Source of the DNA: Sabellastarte sp. h YS-2021
Lineage: Eukaryota; Annelida; Polychaeta; Sabellida; Sabellidae
Direction: 5' to 3'
Assembly: GCA_964017235.1 (NCBI GenBank)
Contig: OZ024927.1
Location: 28,725,160-28,789,159, forward strand
Length of the DNA: 64,000 bases
How positions within the stretch are numbered: position 1 is the first letter of the stretch; each line of letters starts with the position of its first letter. Below the pieces are notes generated by a model, which saw only the letters and a list, made by a program, of their open reading frames with translations, searched no databases and had not been told where the DNA came from. The translations under genes and the position numbers were made by a program. Positions 13,001-20,875 of the stretch are shown one piece after another.

Positions 13001-16000
13001 TTGCAGGGTTTGTGATCTTCAGTGTGCTGGGATTTATGGCTAATGAGATGGGAGTCACTGTGGATAAAGTGGCGGAGTCAGGTCTAAATCAGATATATTT
13101 TAATGTGATTTGGTGGCAGTGTTGTAATATCAATGCACTGTAGCAGAAAATGTATTGTACTTTTACTTGTGTCATGTCAATTTATTAACAAGAGACATTT
13201 TTATTTTTTTTCAAGAATTTGTGTGTTATTTAACAACTGCTTGTGCTACATTTGTTTCACTCACCAGAATTATGAGAACAAAAGAGATTACTCGCTCATG
13301 TACACTCTGATGAATTTACACAAAAGTGCAGACCTCCGCCAAGGGAGCACATATCCTGAAAATTTTATCAAAATCCGTCCATAACTGTTTGAGTTATCTG
13401 TCTTTAAAAATTAAATTTCATGGATCCAGATAGTGATCCGTATCACTCCCAAAATTGAATCATTTCTTCCTTATACCTTTTCAGACATATGCTGAAAATT
13501 TTATCAAAATCCGTCCATAAGTTTTTGAGTTATCTTGTTCACAAACAAACTCACAAACCCACAATCAAACCCAGGCGAAAACATAACCTCCTTGGCGGAG
13601 GTAATGAATCCATTGAATGTTTATATCCACTCAATAAATTGCCAGGCCTTTGTGATACCTGTGCATAGGTTATAAGCTATCAATAATGAGACCAATAGTT
13701 AAACATGACTAGGTCTTGACCTAGTGTTAACAGCATCTCCCAAAGCCATATTCTTATGTGATGTAAAGGTTGCTATGTAGTCTTTGTAATATAAACTGAA
13801 GCTAATAGCTCCTACAGTTATACATTCACAGTTCTTACCATAGGCTCTGTAAAGCTGTGTCTCAAATAGTGTAAACTTTCATCATTTCATAGGATATGAC
13901 CTTACCTTCCTTTTTGACAGATCCTAAAATGTTTATTACATTCATTAATATATGCCATTGTTATATACCAGTACTGTCACTCTGTAACATAACAAATATC
14001 TGATATGTCAAGGATTTTTGATGTATCAAACGATCGCACAGGTCCTTGTCTTTATTATGTGCACTACATATGTTGCTGATTTCCATTAATTTATAATTTG
14101 ATCATACAAGCACTTATCTTTTGTTATTTACCCAACTGGTGTTGGTGGACTCATTTAATGCATCCTATGATATACATATTCGGGGCTTTGTGGCATGCCC
14201 TACAGGTTTTGGTGGCCTTTATTAATGTATTCCATGGTCTTGTTTTGTACGCTACTGTGCAAATGTTTGTAGCTTTCATCAATGGAAAATTCACACAGGT
14301 CATTGTCCTTGTTATATACTCAACAGATGGTAGTCACCTTCATTAATATTCTACTTTGATCACACAGGTCCCGGTTTGGCCTTTGTAGTGTACCCTAAAG
14401 CTATATCGCAGATGCCAATAGCGCCACTTTGGTCAGCCCTCTTCTTCTTCACCCTCATTCTGATGGGTTTGGACAGCGAGGTGAGTTTCCTGTGACTTTA
14501 TAAATGGTTTCTTCACTTTCCTGTGACTTAATATATCACATGGATTATTCTATATTCATTGTTATCATAAGTAATTTACCTTATAATCTAGAAATACTAA
14601 CTGACAAGGTATATTTGTATTTTAGTTTGTTTCAGTCGAGGGTTTTGTAACAGCTGTTTTGGACACCTTCCCGATGTTACGCAAATCTCAAGCCAGGAAA
14701 ACAGGCTTTGTGGCTGTCTCAGTTTTTGTACATTTTCTTATTGGCATCTCCATGTGCACACAGGTCTGTTTTTGTACATTTTCTTATTGGCATCTCCATG
14801 TGCACACAGGTCTGTATCTGTTTTTTATATGATGTGAAACTTTTTCAATGCTTAATCACTGTACTATCATTGGTTTTTATCGATTGATTGGGTTGTAATG
14901 TCAGTTTTAACAATAGACAAATGGGTAGTGAGGAGATAAAGGAAATCAGTGTACAGCAGTTGGTCAAGATTCTGCTCTGGAAACCATTGGGCACTGGGAA
15001 GCAGCTTCCAACTTTCCAAGTTCAGGTTGGACCTGGGATTTGAACCTGTGGCCTGACAGGTAGGGGAACCTGTGTTACTAACTGCCGAAACAAGCCCTCA
15101 TAAGGTTTATTGGAGAATGATATAATATGCATAAAAATATTTGTTTGAAAATAAGTTCAAAGGTGTGTGTTATTTCTTGATACCACTTTTTAACAACATT
15201 GCAGCACTTTCTATCGTGTTAGTGGTAAGCAAAAATATATTTCTATGATGACAGTACAATATGAAATTAGAAATGTCTGCACCTGTTCAGTTTCTTATAT
15301 ATTTTTTCTTCCATCTAACCTGGTACACTATTAAAATTTACAAAAGGAGCAAAACAATCCTGACAGAGCACATCACCTCTCCTGGGCATACCAAACTAAA
15401 TATTTGCTATAAATCCCATAAACATAATCTGGAGCCTGATCCAAAAGTGGGGCATCTATGGAGAATGACCGAGGCAGGTTTAATTTCCACCATATGTAAA
15501 GTAGGCCCAACTCTAACATATAATTTTCCAAGTTATGCATAAACTATCTAGGTCATCTCTGAAGAGGACCAAGCCAAGGGCTGTCTCCATCTTGTGCAAA
15601 AATATGCCCATTGATGCATAAGTTTTCAAGTTATGTGCATGGTCAAGCAAATAGACACAAAAACAAGGTGGATGCAATTACAATAACTTGTATCTCCTCT
15701 CCAGGGGTTGAGGATAGCACTCATGTGGAACATTAAACACAGCCATCCTGCATAATGGAATCTGGTGTCATGGTTCTATTCTATTATCGTACCTTAAATC
15801 CATCTTTAATTTACAAACCAAGTACAGTCTCGCAGATTTGGTTCCTCCAATATATTTTTTTCAGGGAGGTATGTACGTGTTCCAGCTTTTTGACTACTAT
15901 CCAGCCAGTAGAATTGTGGTGCTGATAGGGTTTCTGGAGTGTATCACAGTAGCCTGGATATATGGTTAGTGAGTTAGTCCACAGTGTAATTAGTATTGAC

Positions 16001-19000
16001 ATATATCATGAATACTTTTGTCATAAATGGGTATTATGTATTCAATCTAGCTTATTTTTGTCCATAATCTTTTCCCTGTCAAATGTTAACATGAAGATAG
16101 ACTCTTTCAGGTAATTGGACTATCCCTTTCTGGACGTTAGTGTCTTAGACGATGTCTACAACAATTTGACACTTTACAAATTCTTCCTTGTATAGTTTGC
16201 TTGGTCTAGAATCATCTAAAAGTGATATTATATTTTTCTCTATGTGGTCAGGGATTCAGTTTCTTTTTGGTGTTTCCAGTTTCATCTAGATTGCACTACA
16301 GTCAGTATTTCCAATGTTTATGTGTTTTTTTATATAATTTCTTTTTCCTTAATATATTATCAGTCTTTTGTCAGTAAACCTTAAAGACTGTGGTAATCAG
16401 TATTTGTTGTGACCTCATGAAAGTTTTAACCTGTTCCAAATTTCCACATAGTCATTTGGACATGTTTTGCATCTGTTAGGAAGCACCTCAAAACCCACCT
16501 CTTCAGCTCTAGCTTCCCAACTTAGTTTTTCTTCCCTCCCGGTCACACCCACAATCCTGGATTACTGACCTTGAAGGCCCCTCGACCCTCCCTATGATAA
16601 TGATTTTGTTTAATTAGCACACTGAGTTCCCCTTTTTGTGGAAGATATTGCCCTTGCAAAGCAGTAGATTAGATTAGATGGGGGCTTACATTACTTTGGA
16701 AGCCTACAAACATAGTTGATAATTCCTGTAGTATGACCAGGGCATTATTGTTAATATGAGCAAGGTAGCTGTCCCTGTGATCATTAAACCTTTGAAGACC
16801 ATATTTTGTCTCAAATCTTGAATTAGTTCTCAAGTCTGATACCATTTCTAGCCTCAAATTTGTTGCTTATTCAAAAGTTGTTGAGCTTCAGATTTTGTCT
16901 CAAGCTCAAGACTGGTACATTGTTGTTTTAAATATATGGAAAAAGTTTCAAGACGTATTTCATCTAGACTGGTACATTGTTGTTTTAAATATATGGAAAA
17001 AGTTTCAAGACGTATTTCATCTAAACTGAAGACTTTTATACATTTTATTGTGAAATATTATGATTATTCATATGTAACAAAAATTAAAATACATATTCAC
17101 ATGATAACACTGATTCTACAGACAGATAGCACAGATTCTAAGGAGGCAACAGTATGGCCATAATTTGTTTGTCCGTTTATGGACGTCAGTTGGCAAACCC
17201 ATTTTAATACAAAAACTGGCTCATCTAAAAAATTCTTAAACCTATGAACATGTTTAAAACTGATTACAAAAACGCAATTTAGACTTTATTTCAACTGAGA
17301 CGATAATTCAAATCATAGACTAATTCTGAGGCTGGGTAAAATTGCATCTTGGTAATATAGATACATGATTGTGCCAACCCAACAGGAAATGTAGTTTTAA
17401 AAAGCTAAATCCTTAATTTGATACATATGGTAACGATTTTAATTGAGTTGTAAGTAAAGTTTGCATACATTGTTAAACAAGTTAGAGGTAATATTTTCTC
17501 TCCTGTGAGTTATGAATGATAAATGTAAAAATTCCAGGTGTCAATAGATACTATGACAATCTGGAGATGATGTTTGGCTTCAGAATCAATGCCTACATGA
17601 AGGTGTGTTGGTTGGTATTCACTCCACTGTACTGCATGGTATGTCCCTAAATGATATCAGTTTATATGTTGCAGTAAATTCTTTGCAAGCATACAAGATT
17701 GTAGAATTAACATGATAACCCAAGTGGAAAAACACTATGTTGGTAGTGGCCTTTAAAGAGAAACCACCTGTTAGAAACACCAACAGTGACCTTAGTTTGA
17801 CTTTAAAATTATGTTAAAGATTCCAAGGCAGGCTTAGTAAAGATCGAGGACATGTCAATGAGTCATCAGTATTAATCACTAAACATCCAGGAGGATCAAT
17901 AAGGAAACAAGGCACAATGTACCCAAATTTCCAAATTTTGTTTTTTCAATATTCCAACAGTAAAAGCTTCTTGAAATATGCTCTAATTGGTGCTTCTTCT
18001 TGATATATCCATATACATGTACACTAACATCCTTTTTTCCAAATGGTTGACATTAGATTATGTATTATATATTTATGTATCCCATGTAGCACACTGATGC
18101 CCAATAATACTCAATTCTCTTCTTGTTTGTTTGCATGACCAAACAAATTATCATCATTAGGTGTCTGCTGGTAAATATTTGCAAGGAGAAGGCAAAAACT
18201 TCTTCAATATTCTTTCACATGTTCTTGATCATTTTAGGTGCTGTTCATTATGAGTGGGGTCAACTACTCGGTTTTAACCTATGAGCGTCCACACCATACC
18301 TACATATACCCTAACTGGGCTGTCTGGATTGGCTGGTGTTTGTCCATCATACCCGCCATAGCCATCATTGTCACTGCAGTGTATAAGGCAGTAGAATTCC
18401 AGCGGAATGGCAAGGTAAACAGTTCAATCTTATGCCTTCATTTTGGCTCATCTGTTTGTACAGTAAATCCATGTCATACTTATTAGTGCAATTACCTTCA
18501 TGTATCCCATTTTGATCCTACTCGGTAACCAGATGTAGTAGACCTGATACGCCCTTCATAATCATTTCTGCTTTTGAAACTTCAATTCACAAGTCAAATC
18601 ATATTCCAATAACTTAAAATACAGTAGTGACGTCACTCTATTGTTAAAACAGTAGATTCCTACAACAGAATGTACTCTTTTCACTACATTCTGATGCACG
18701 AATCTACAGTTTTTTTGTTGACATTGCCAATGGTTTGTAAGCCCTCTGCTGCATGGAAAAGAAATCTATCATTTTCAGATATATCCAAATTATAATTGTC
18801 ATTTATAAAAATATGTTTGGTTGTGCTTGTGCTTTCTCCATGACAGATTTTCCCAGAATGCACCAGAATGCTCCAATTCTCTGAAATGAACTGCTCCTGA
18901 TAAATAATCATATATGTCCTGCTTCATCTCGGTAATCTTTCAAAAAGGGCTGTAAAATCTGTTTATTCAGTAATTCTAATTCTAATTCGACTTTTATAGC

Positions 19001-20472
19001 GCTTAATCTCCACTGAGTAGTGGACTCAAGGCGCAACAAGACAATAGCAATATGCAAATTCAAAGTCCAGGGACAGAAATAGGTCAGCACCACGGAGAAG
19101 CCGTAAGAGAAAATGAGCTAAAGAGGATATGCCTTTGCGTAGAGATAGGTTTTGAGCTTCTTTCTAAAAGTGGCAATAGTGGGTGATGCACAAATGTCTT
19201 TTTGTGAATTCCAAACAGTGGGAGCATCAAAGGCAAAACTGAAGCCAAACTGCTTAGTGGACTTGTGAATTGTAGGTTGAAATTTTGGTACATTAAGGAA
19301 ATTTGCAACACTCTGACTACGTCTAGTATTGTAAGTAGTGTGGTATGTGGATAGATATGGAGCAACATATTTAGGGAAATCCATGTGAATAAACTTGTAC
19401 CCCAGGGTAGCCAGTTTGAACTCTGCGCGAAACTGAACAGGGAGCCAATGGAGTTTCCTGAGTACCGGAGTTATCCGAGTATATTTAGTTGAATTTGTAA
19501 CAATTCTAGCTGCACTGTTTTGGATAGACTGTAATCTATGAAGATTGAATTTGGAGAGACTCCTGAAAAGTGAGTTACAGTAGTCCAACCGACTACTAAC
19601 AAAAGCATTGGCAACCGACACAGCAGCATCCTGAGTAAGGCTTCCCATCTTGATTTTCCTTTATTCCTGGTGTCTTTGGTTTATGTCCCATGCATGCCAA
19701 ATAGGGTGGTGAATTATGAACTATGTGTCCTGCGCCTTAGGTGCAGACATCAAGTGCCACAAAATACTGGTGTACATTTTTGAATACAGCAAGGTTCCCA
19801 CCAGTGAAAATTACTGTTCAATTTCACTGATTAATGTTAAACCAAAACATGGGAATTCATATTTATAAATAGTTTAAATGGGTCACTCTTAAGGTTAAAG
19901 TTAATGTTTGGATGGACGTTTTAGGAATTGTATACTGGACTGTATATATTTTGTTAGTATTGTTTTGAGTCACATTAAACTTCTCAAACATACATTGGAT
20001 CAATTGATACCCTATTTCTGCTGGCTTGTATTAATGTCAATCTTTCCTTTATACATTATACCATTGTACAATGTGACTCATTGGTGTAGTATGTAACACA
20101 CTTGCCTCCCACCTCTGAGGTCTGCACTTCAACTCCTGGTCCCATATGTGGGAAAGTTTGTAGTTGTCGCTTTTTTATTGTATTAAAAATCAAAACTTGC
20201 TACCTGTATATTGCATCAATTCAATTTTACTTTTAGCTTGAATTAATTTAAAACCTTACCTATATATTGTATTTATACAACTCTTTCTTACTTGTATACT
20301 GAATCAACATAAAGCTTTCATACATTCTGTCTATTAATGTAATTTTTTTCTGTATTTTGTTCAGCCTCTGAAGGCCCTGTTGAAGCCAGAAGGGTTTCTG
20401 CCCCACCAGTTACGTCCTCAGGACCAAGTCAAGATCATCCATCTGAGCAGCAAACAGTGTCATGAAATATAG
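872..20472 (+). CDS. SLC6 family Na+/Cl- dependent transporter, 3' ten exons (5' part outside window)
   Basis: Ten exons join in frame: 872-1004, 1497-1631, 11456-11559, 12957-13081, 14368-14480, 14626-14763, 15865-15964, 17538-17638, 18238-18414, 20365-20472. Every junction has GT and AG at the intron ends. The product is about 410 residues, the C-terminal two thirds of a family usually 600-650 long. It covers loop EL2, TM4 to TM12 and a 35-residue tail ending HEI. Family hallmarks seen are [19 protein letters not shown], the TM6 SQVFISY segment, TM7 INSGTS, TM8 GLDSEF, and [12 protein letters not shown]. The Gln, Ser, Asn, Ser and Asp positions known to bind Na+ and Cl- in SLC6 proteins are kept in TM6, TM7 and TM8. 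The pattern is closest to GABA, taurine and creatine carriers rather than monoamine carriers, but the substrate cannot be fixed without TM1 and TM3. It would be a plasma-membrane symporter. The introns are swollen by mobile elements. Confidence 0.93.
1497..1631 (+). CDS. SLC6 exon: TM5 and EL3
   Basis: The acceptor TTGCAG ends at 1496 and the donor GTAAGA starts at 1632. The exon has 45 whole codons. [20 protein letters not shown] is TM5, followed by the family-typical [19 protein letters not shown] of EL3. It ends exactly on a codon boundary, which matches the phase of the next exon almost 10 kb downstream. Confidence 0.93.
1632..2239. other. Intron DNA with a GACCT/AGGTCA-rich block (1860-2036)
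   Basis: No exon is seen. Between about 1860 and 2036 the hexamer TGACCT or its complement AGGTCA, or one-base variants, recurs about ten times, including TGACCTTCGAGGTCA-like arrangements (one-base variation in the first half-site). The remainder is plain AT-rich intron. Confidence 0.5.
2969..4205 (+). pseudogene. Gag-like protein of element 1 (one stop, one frameshift)
   Basis: Reading starts at the ATG at 2969 (a second ATG follows six codons later). Near the N-terminus is [17 protein letters not shown], a Cys-pair motif. Residues about 105-130 form a short amphipathic helix. TAG at 3371-3373 interrupts, but the same frame continues to the G run at 3673-3690, where the frame changes. Beyond it come [32 protein letters not shown], and a C-terminal zinc-binding block, [10 protein letters not shown]...HKHICAFC...CHF. 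The layout WPHE, YDQL-x-x-x-QF-x-x-G and LMED is typical of DIRS-type gag proteins. The product probably binds element RNA. The TAG and poly-G lesions could be mutation, read error, or, less likely, recoding. Confidence 0.8.
3673..3690 (+). repeat. 18-bp poly-G run inside gag
   Basis: Eighteen consecutive G follow WPHEHIL in gag. The frame before the run stops at 3713-3715, and the homologous protein continues in a different frame after it, so the run length is the cause of the break. Confidence 0.9.
4208..5101 (+). pseudogene. Element 1 pol ORF, N-terminal part
   Basis: The frame opens just after the gag stop. The first ~180 residues are Ser/Asn/Val-rich with no recognised domain. From residue ~185 it carries the conserved pre-RT stretch of DIRS/Ngaro pol proteins: [14 protein letters not shown] and [15 protein letters not shown]. 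The same region is recognisable in element 2 (GGFIPLS, then GFPMNF). Homology continues in another frame from about 5080 ([16 protein letters not shown]), so a one-base indel near 5070-5085 splits this ORF from the RT ORF. The original protein was probably a single pol polyprotein. Confidence 0.72.
5050..6591 (+). CDS. Reverse transcriptase and RNase H of element 1
   Basis: This open frame of 513 residues is intact. RT motifs in order: [10 protein letters not shown] (residues 89-98), motif [10 protein letters not shown] with Asp144, motif B LPFGT (176-180), motif C NYVDDF with the catalytic pair at 210-211, then LGVEID. RNase H follows: ELDA with Asp368, HLE with Glu400, KCDN with Asp425, and GVADLLSRW with Asp475. 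The complete RNase H set suggests recent activity. The start is an arbitrary internal ATG; real homology begins around residue 9 after an upstream frameshift. The codons for residues ~165-235 are extraordinarily CpG-rich compared with the rest. The stop at 6589-6591 overlaps the start of the recombinase frame by 11 bases, the overlapping arrangement common in YR elements. Confidence 0.93.
   Translation: MGRKDGGVWDTQLTHLIKFGFPLDFNRSCPLYSDHKNHSSALQHMSDVDAYLKEETHHGAILGPFDKNPIVGTHVSPFLTRDKSNSKNRRVIIDLSWPKHSSVNAGIDKNSYLGTDFALTFPSVDHITTEIKRLGTAAHIYKVDVSRAFRHIKLDPSDMDLLGLEWRDVTYVDTCLPFGTRHRTQIFQRVSDAVRFGMRRCGYDVINYVDDFIGLGVPSVARASFDALRVLLRQLGLDLSQKKLIAPSTKAVCLGVEIDTVNRTISIPQEKLTKIHDMVNEWTSKHFCSMRQLQSLLGHLMYIQKCIKPSRFFVNRMLDLLCRNYDASSITLDHDFKRDLRWFQSFLSQYNGTSFFDHKPIHHVVELDACLVGLGGRCGHLVYHLPIVKHYANLTTVHLEMVNILVALRVFAHLWSKQRILVKCDNQAVVHVLTTGHTKDAFLAACARNIWLVSAQSDVELSYRHVMGRDNGVADLLSRWQNTTTQHVELQSKIGSHLWLNVSSKLLEINNEI
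5545..5755 (+). other. CpG-dense patch with two TGACGTCA sites in the RT core
   Basis: In 5541-5760 I count 36 CpG, against about five in the next 300 bases. Two perfect CRE-type palindromes TGACGTCA lie at 5550-5557 and 5658-5665. The patch spans RT motifs B and C and keeps the reading frame, so the difference is in codon choice (many CGT, GAC and GTC codons). Confidence 0.85.
6581..7608 (+). pseudogene. Tyrosine recombinase of element 1 (one frameshift)
   Basis: Two frames make one enzyme. The first (6581-7138) has the core-binding domain ([19 protein letters not shown]) and the first catalytic Arg in FGFLRISNI (residue 167). The second (7171-7608) has the beta-hairpin Lys in IKWSKT, HSFR (residues 89-92), HGSW (His112) and the nucleophile Tyr in WTYIQ (residue 123). 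Thus the full R-K-HxxR-H-Y set is present. The frame changes at a run of C at about 7096-7103, where a length change is likely. The protein would integrate a circular DNA intermediate without target duplication. It ends TAA at 7606-7608. Confidence 0.88.
8241..8256 (+). repeat. 16-bp poly-G run at the junction of the two YR elements
   Basis: CCCC followed by 16 G sits where element 1 ends and the minus-strand element 2 begins. It is followed by ACTGTG. Confidence 0.85.
8350..8645 (-). pseudogene. Element 2 pre-RT fragment with stops
   Basis: The minus strand gives [10 protein letters not shown] near 8640-8615, then after stops and a frame change [12 protein letters not shown] and [18 protein letters not shown]. 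Element 1 has [17 protein letters not shown] and [11 protein letters not shown]...[11 protein letters not shown] in the same order. Several stops show that it is dead. Confidence 0.55.
8992..9246 (-). pseudogene. Element 2 gag C-terminal zinc block
   Basis: A minus-strand frame of 84 residues includes [20 protein letters not shown] and [12 protein letters not shown], then HGEFQC. This aligns by eye with CKAFQTGLC...DHEVNG...KHICAFC...EKDC of element 1. It is the nucleic-acid binding end of the gag-like protein. The middle of gag (WPHE, YDQL) is not found and seems lost or diverged. Confidence 0.62.
10423..10641 (-). pseudogene. Element 2 gag N-terminus
   Basis: The frame begins near 10641 and contains [20 protein letters not shown] with a final Cys, matching the spacing of the element 1 motif [21 protein letters not shown] at 10423 ends it, but the reading continues as [17 protein letters not shown], a coiled-coil like segment analogous to the helix in element 1 gag. 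Downstream minus-strand frames (about 9820-10260) are rich in Val, Thr and Pro with no known domain. Confidence 0.6.
10701..11455. other. Intron DNA up to the TM6 exon
   Basis: AT-rich. The minus-strand frame at 10690-10875 could be the leader region of element 2 but matches nothing I recognise. No other feature is seen. Confidence 0.4.
11456..11559 (+). CDS. SLC6 exon: TM6 (unwound substrate/ion site)
   Basis: This short exon was found by translation of the raw sequence. The acceptor AG is at 11454-11455 and the donor GTACGT starts at 11560. It encodes [18 protein letters not shown] and then [16 protein letters not shown], with the first two bases of an Arg codon finished by the next exon. 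The Gln and Ser of SQVFIS correspond to the chloride-site Gln and Ser of TM6 in GABA-type carriers. It follows two retrotransposons that fill the preceding intron. Confidence 0.92.
11560..12956. other. Intron between the TM6 and TM7 exons
   Basis: Contains two SINE-like fragments: about 12000-12110 (+), with a B-box-like AGTTTGACTCCC, and about 12560-12675 (-), with GATTCAAACCC. A stretch at 12285-12345 resembles the centre of the TAGCC elements seen near 38437 and 39728. The rest is plain AT-rich DNA. Confidence 0.45.
12957..13081 (+). CDS. SLC6 exon: TM7 and start of EL4
   Basis: The acceptor TTTTAG ends at 12956; the donor is GTCTAA at 13082, a weak but valid GT. The first G completes the split Arg codon, then comes [20 protein letters not shown], which is TM7, and [14 protein letters not shown] of EL4. 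The Asn and Ser of INSGTS match the Na1 and chloride ligands of the family. The last base is the start of a Gly codon completed by the next exon. Confidence 0.93.
13328..13602. mobile_element. Small TIR element (ACCTCCGCCAAGG ends)
   Basis: ACCTCCGCCAAGG at 13332-13344 is the exact inverse of CCTTGGCGGAGGT at 13590-13602. Inside, a block containing GAAAATTTTATCAAAATCCG is present twice (about 13352-13382 and 13490-13521). The size (~270 bp) and lack of coding capacity point to a MITE or similar non-autonomous repeat. Related sequence occurs at 40085-40375 and 44915-44960. Confidence 0.7.
14368..14480 (+). CDS. SLC6 exon: EL4 and TM8
   Basis: The acceptor ACACAG ends at 14367 and the donor GTGAGT starts at 14481. 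It completes the Gly codon and then encodes 37 residues beginning [11 protein letters not shown] and ending LMGLDSE. LDS is the Na2-site motif of TM8. The residue after Ser is Glu, whereas GABA-, taurine- and creatine-type members normally have Gln there (DSQF). Confidence 0.93.
14626..14763 (+). CDS. SLC6 exon: end of TM8, IL4, TM9
   Basis: The acceptor TTTTAG ends at 14625. The coding donor is GTCTGT at 14764, giving 46 whole codons. [16 protein letters not shown] is the conserved stretch after TM8, then TM9 ([15 protein letters not shown]) and MCTQ. The next exon begins GGMYVF, so reading stays in frame only if this first donor is used. A second identical donor 46 bp downstream lies in a tandem duplication and would shift the frame. 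Confidence 0.93.
14722..14813 (+). repeat. 46-bp tandem duplication across a splice donor
   Basis: The 46 bases from 14722 to 14767, comprising the last 42 coding bases of the TM9 exon and GTCT of its donor, are repeated exactly at 14768-14813. Both copies keep the CACACAG|GTCTG donor. Using the second donor would add 46 bases and break the frame. Confidence 0.95.
14935..15100 (-). mobile_element. Degenerate tRNA-type SINE
   Basis: Order as in the well-preserved copy at 25334-25563: CAAGATTCTGCTCTGGAAA, CTTTCC, then GGGATTTGAACC (B-box complement). It lies in the intron after the TM9 exon. No target duplication was recognised. Confidence 0.55.
15101..15864. other. Intron DNA before the TM9-TM10 exon
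   Basis: AT-rich, no repeats recognised. A frame at 15261-15542 contains no recognisable protein. Confidence 0.4.
15865..15964 (+). CDS. SLC6 exon: TM9-TM10
   Basis: The acceptor TTTCAG ends at 15864 and the donor GTTAGT starts at 15965. It encodes [20 protein letters not shown] and then the TM10 segment [11 protein letters not shown], ending on the first base of a Gly codon. FQLFDYY is a strong signature of the GABA/glycine/creatine side of SLC6. Confidence 0.94.
16466..16680 (+). mobile_element. LINE 3' end (L2/CR1-like), short fragment
   Basis: Translation gives [14 protein letters not shown], the usual last residues of L2/CR1-type ORF2, followed by a short 3' UTR and the tail AGATTAGATTAGA. 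The fragment is 5'-truncated by nearly all of the element and lies in an SLC6 intron. Confidence 0.65.
16910..17023 (+). repeat. 57-bp tandem duplication
   Basis: The block starting ACTGGTACATTG at 16911 recurs at 16968 with almost no change, giving two adjacent copies of 57 bp in an intron. Confidence 0.85.
17538..17638 (+). CDS. SLC6 exon: IL5 and start of TM11
   Basis: The acceptor TTCCAG ends at 17537 and the donor GTATGT starts at 17639. It completes Gly and encodes [19 protein letters not shown], then [19 protein letters not shown]-x-x-x-M-x-G is the family motif in the loop before TM11. Confidence 0.93.
17639..18237. other. Intron between the TM11-start and TM12 exons
   Basis: Plain AT-rich intron; nothing recognised. 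Confidence 0.6.
18238..18414 (+). CDS. SLC6 exon: TM11, EL6 and TM12
   Basis: The acceptor TTTTAG ends at 18237 and the donor GTAAAC starts at 18415. There are 59 whole codons. [15 protein letters not shown] closes TM11, [14 protein letters not shown] is the conserved YPxWAxxIGW entry to TM12, and the exon runs into the cytoplasmic tail at VEFQRNGK. The first codon is GTG read through the splice junction, not a start. Confidence 0.93.
18415..18974. other. Left part of the last SLC6 intron
   Basis: AT-rich; nothing recognised up to the LINE fragment. Confidence 0.55.
18975..19648 (-). mobile_element. 5'-truncated LINE (L2/CR1-like), minus strand
   Basis: A minus-strand open frame of 176 residues (19118-19648) carries the C-terminal region of a non-LTR reverse transcriptase: [51 protein letters not shown], and [10 protein letters not shown]. 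It is followed by a 3' UTR with GAGATTAAGCGCTATAAAAG and the short-repeat tail AATTAGAATTAGAATT near 18975. This tail style is typical of L2/CR1 LINEs. The RT catalytic part is missing, as expected of a 5'-truncated copy. The open frame is undamaged, so insertion may be fairly recent. Confidence 0.85.
20071..20187 (+). mobile_element. SINE fragment
   Basis: GGTGTAGTATGTAACACACT, then GCCTCCCACCTCTGAGGTC and ACTTCAACTCC repeat the head of the SINE at 25334-25563 (there on the minus strand), with a degraded B box. It lies in the last SLC6 intron. Confidence 0.6.
20365..20472 (+). CDS. SLC6 last exon: cytoplasmic C-terminus and stop
   Basis: The acceptor GTTCAG ends at 20364. Thirty-five codons encode [20 protein letters not shown] and a basic tail ending KQCHEI, then TAG at 20470-20472. 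LLKP-x-x-x-x-x-P is the usual pattern after TM12. No obvious C-terminal PDZ-binding motif is present. Confidence 0.88.
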   Translation, partial: PLKALLKPEGFLPHQLRPQDQVKIIHLSSKQCHEI

Positions 20473-20612
20473 CCAAATTATCCCAAGCAAAATAATATTC
20501 AGTTCATGTTGTTTATGGAACATAGCAATGTCTACTCCTAAAATGTTGCAGGTTTAGTGGTAAATCTGCAAAGGATATCAATGAAACCTCTGCATTTTGA
20601 ACGCAGAAGCCT

Positions 20613-20618
20613 AAATAA
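20613..20618 (+). promoter_or_regulatory. Candidate poly(A) signal of the SLC6 gene
   Basis: AATAAA lies 141 bases after the stop codon. A second AATAAA is at 21247-21252. Either could end the transcript; the sequence alone does not decide, and AATAAA is common by chance in DNA this AT-rich. Confidence 0.3.
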
Positions 20619-20647
20619 AACATCTTCAGAGTTACGCAATGAAATGC

Positions 20648-20875
20648 CTAGACTTGCGTATGCGTGGCCGTATACACGCAAGAAAAGCTTTCCTTGTAAA
20701 TTATAGTACATAAACTCACTGTCTGCGTTGCGTATATTGCCGCCTTGCGTCGGGTTAATTCTCAACACAATGAGTTGCGTATGAAAGTTATGTATACAGG
20801 ATCAAAACAGATGAGTTTATACTGAACGCATACGCAAGGCTATGTACACATACGCGTACGCACACGCAAGTCTAG
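20648..20875. mobile_element. CpG-rich small TIR element just past the SLC6 gene
   Basis: CTAGACTTGCGT at 20648 is inverted at its right end, ACGCAAGTCTAG, ending at 20875; the arms extend ~27 bp with mismatches. The interior repeats TGCGTA and TACGCA and is rich in CpG, unlike its surroundings. No coding capacity, so a MITE-like element is likely. Confidence 0.65.

Noticed and set aside
14764-14809. Extra coding sequence from the second copy of the duplicated exon end
   Set aside because: It adds 46 bases and breaks the frame; the first donor joins in frame to GGMYVF.
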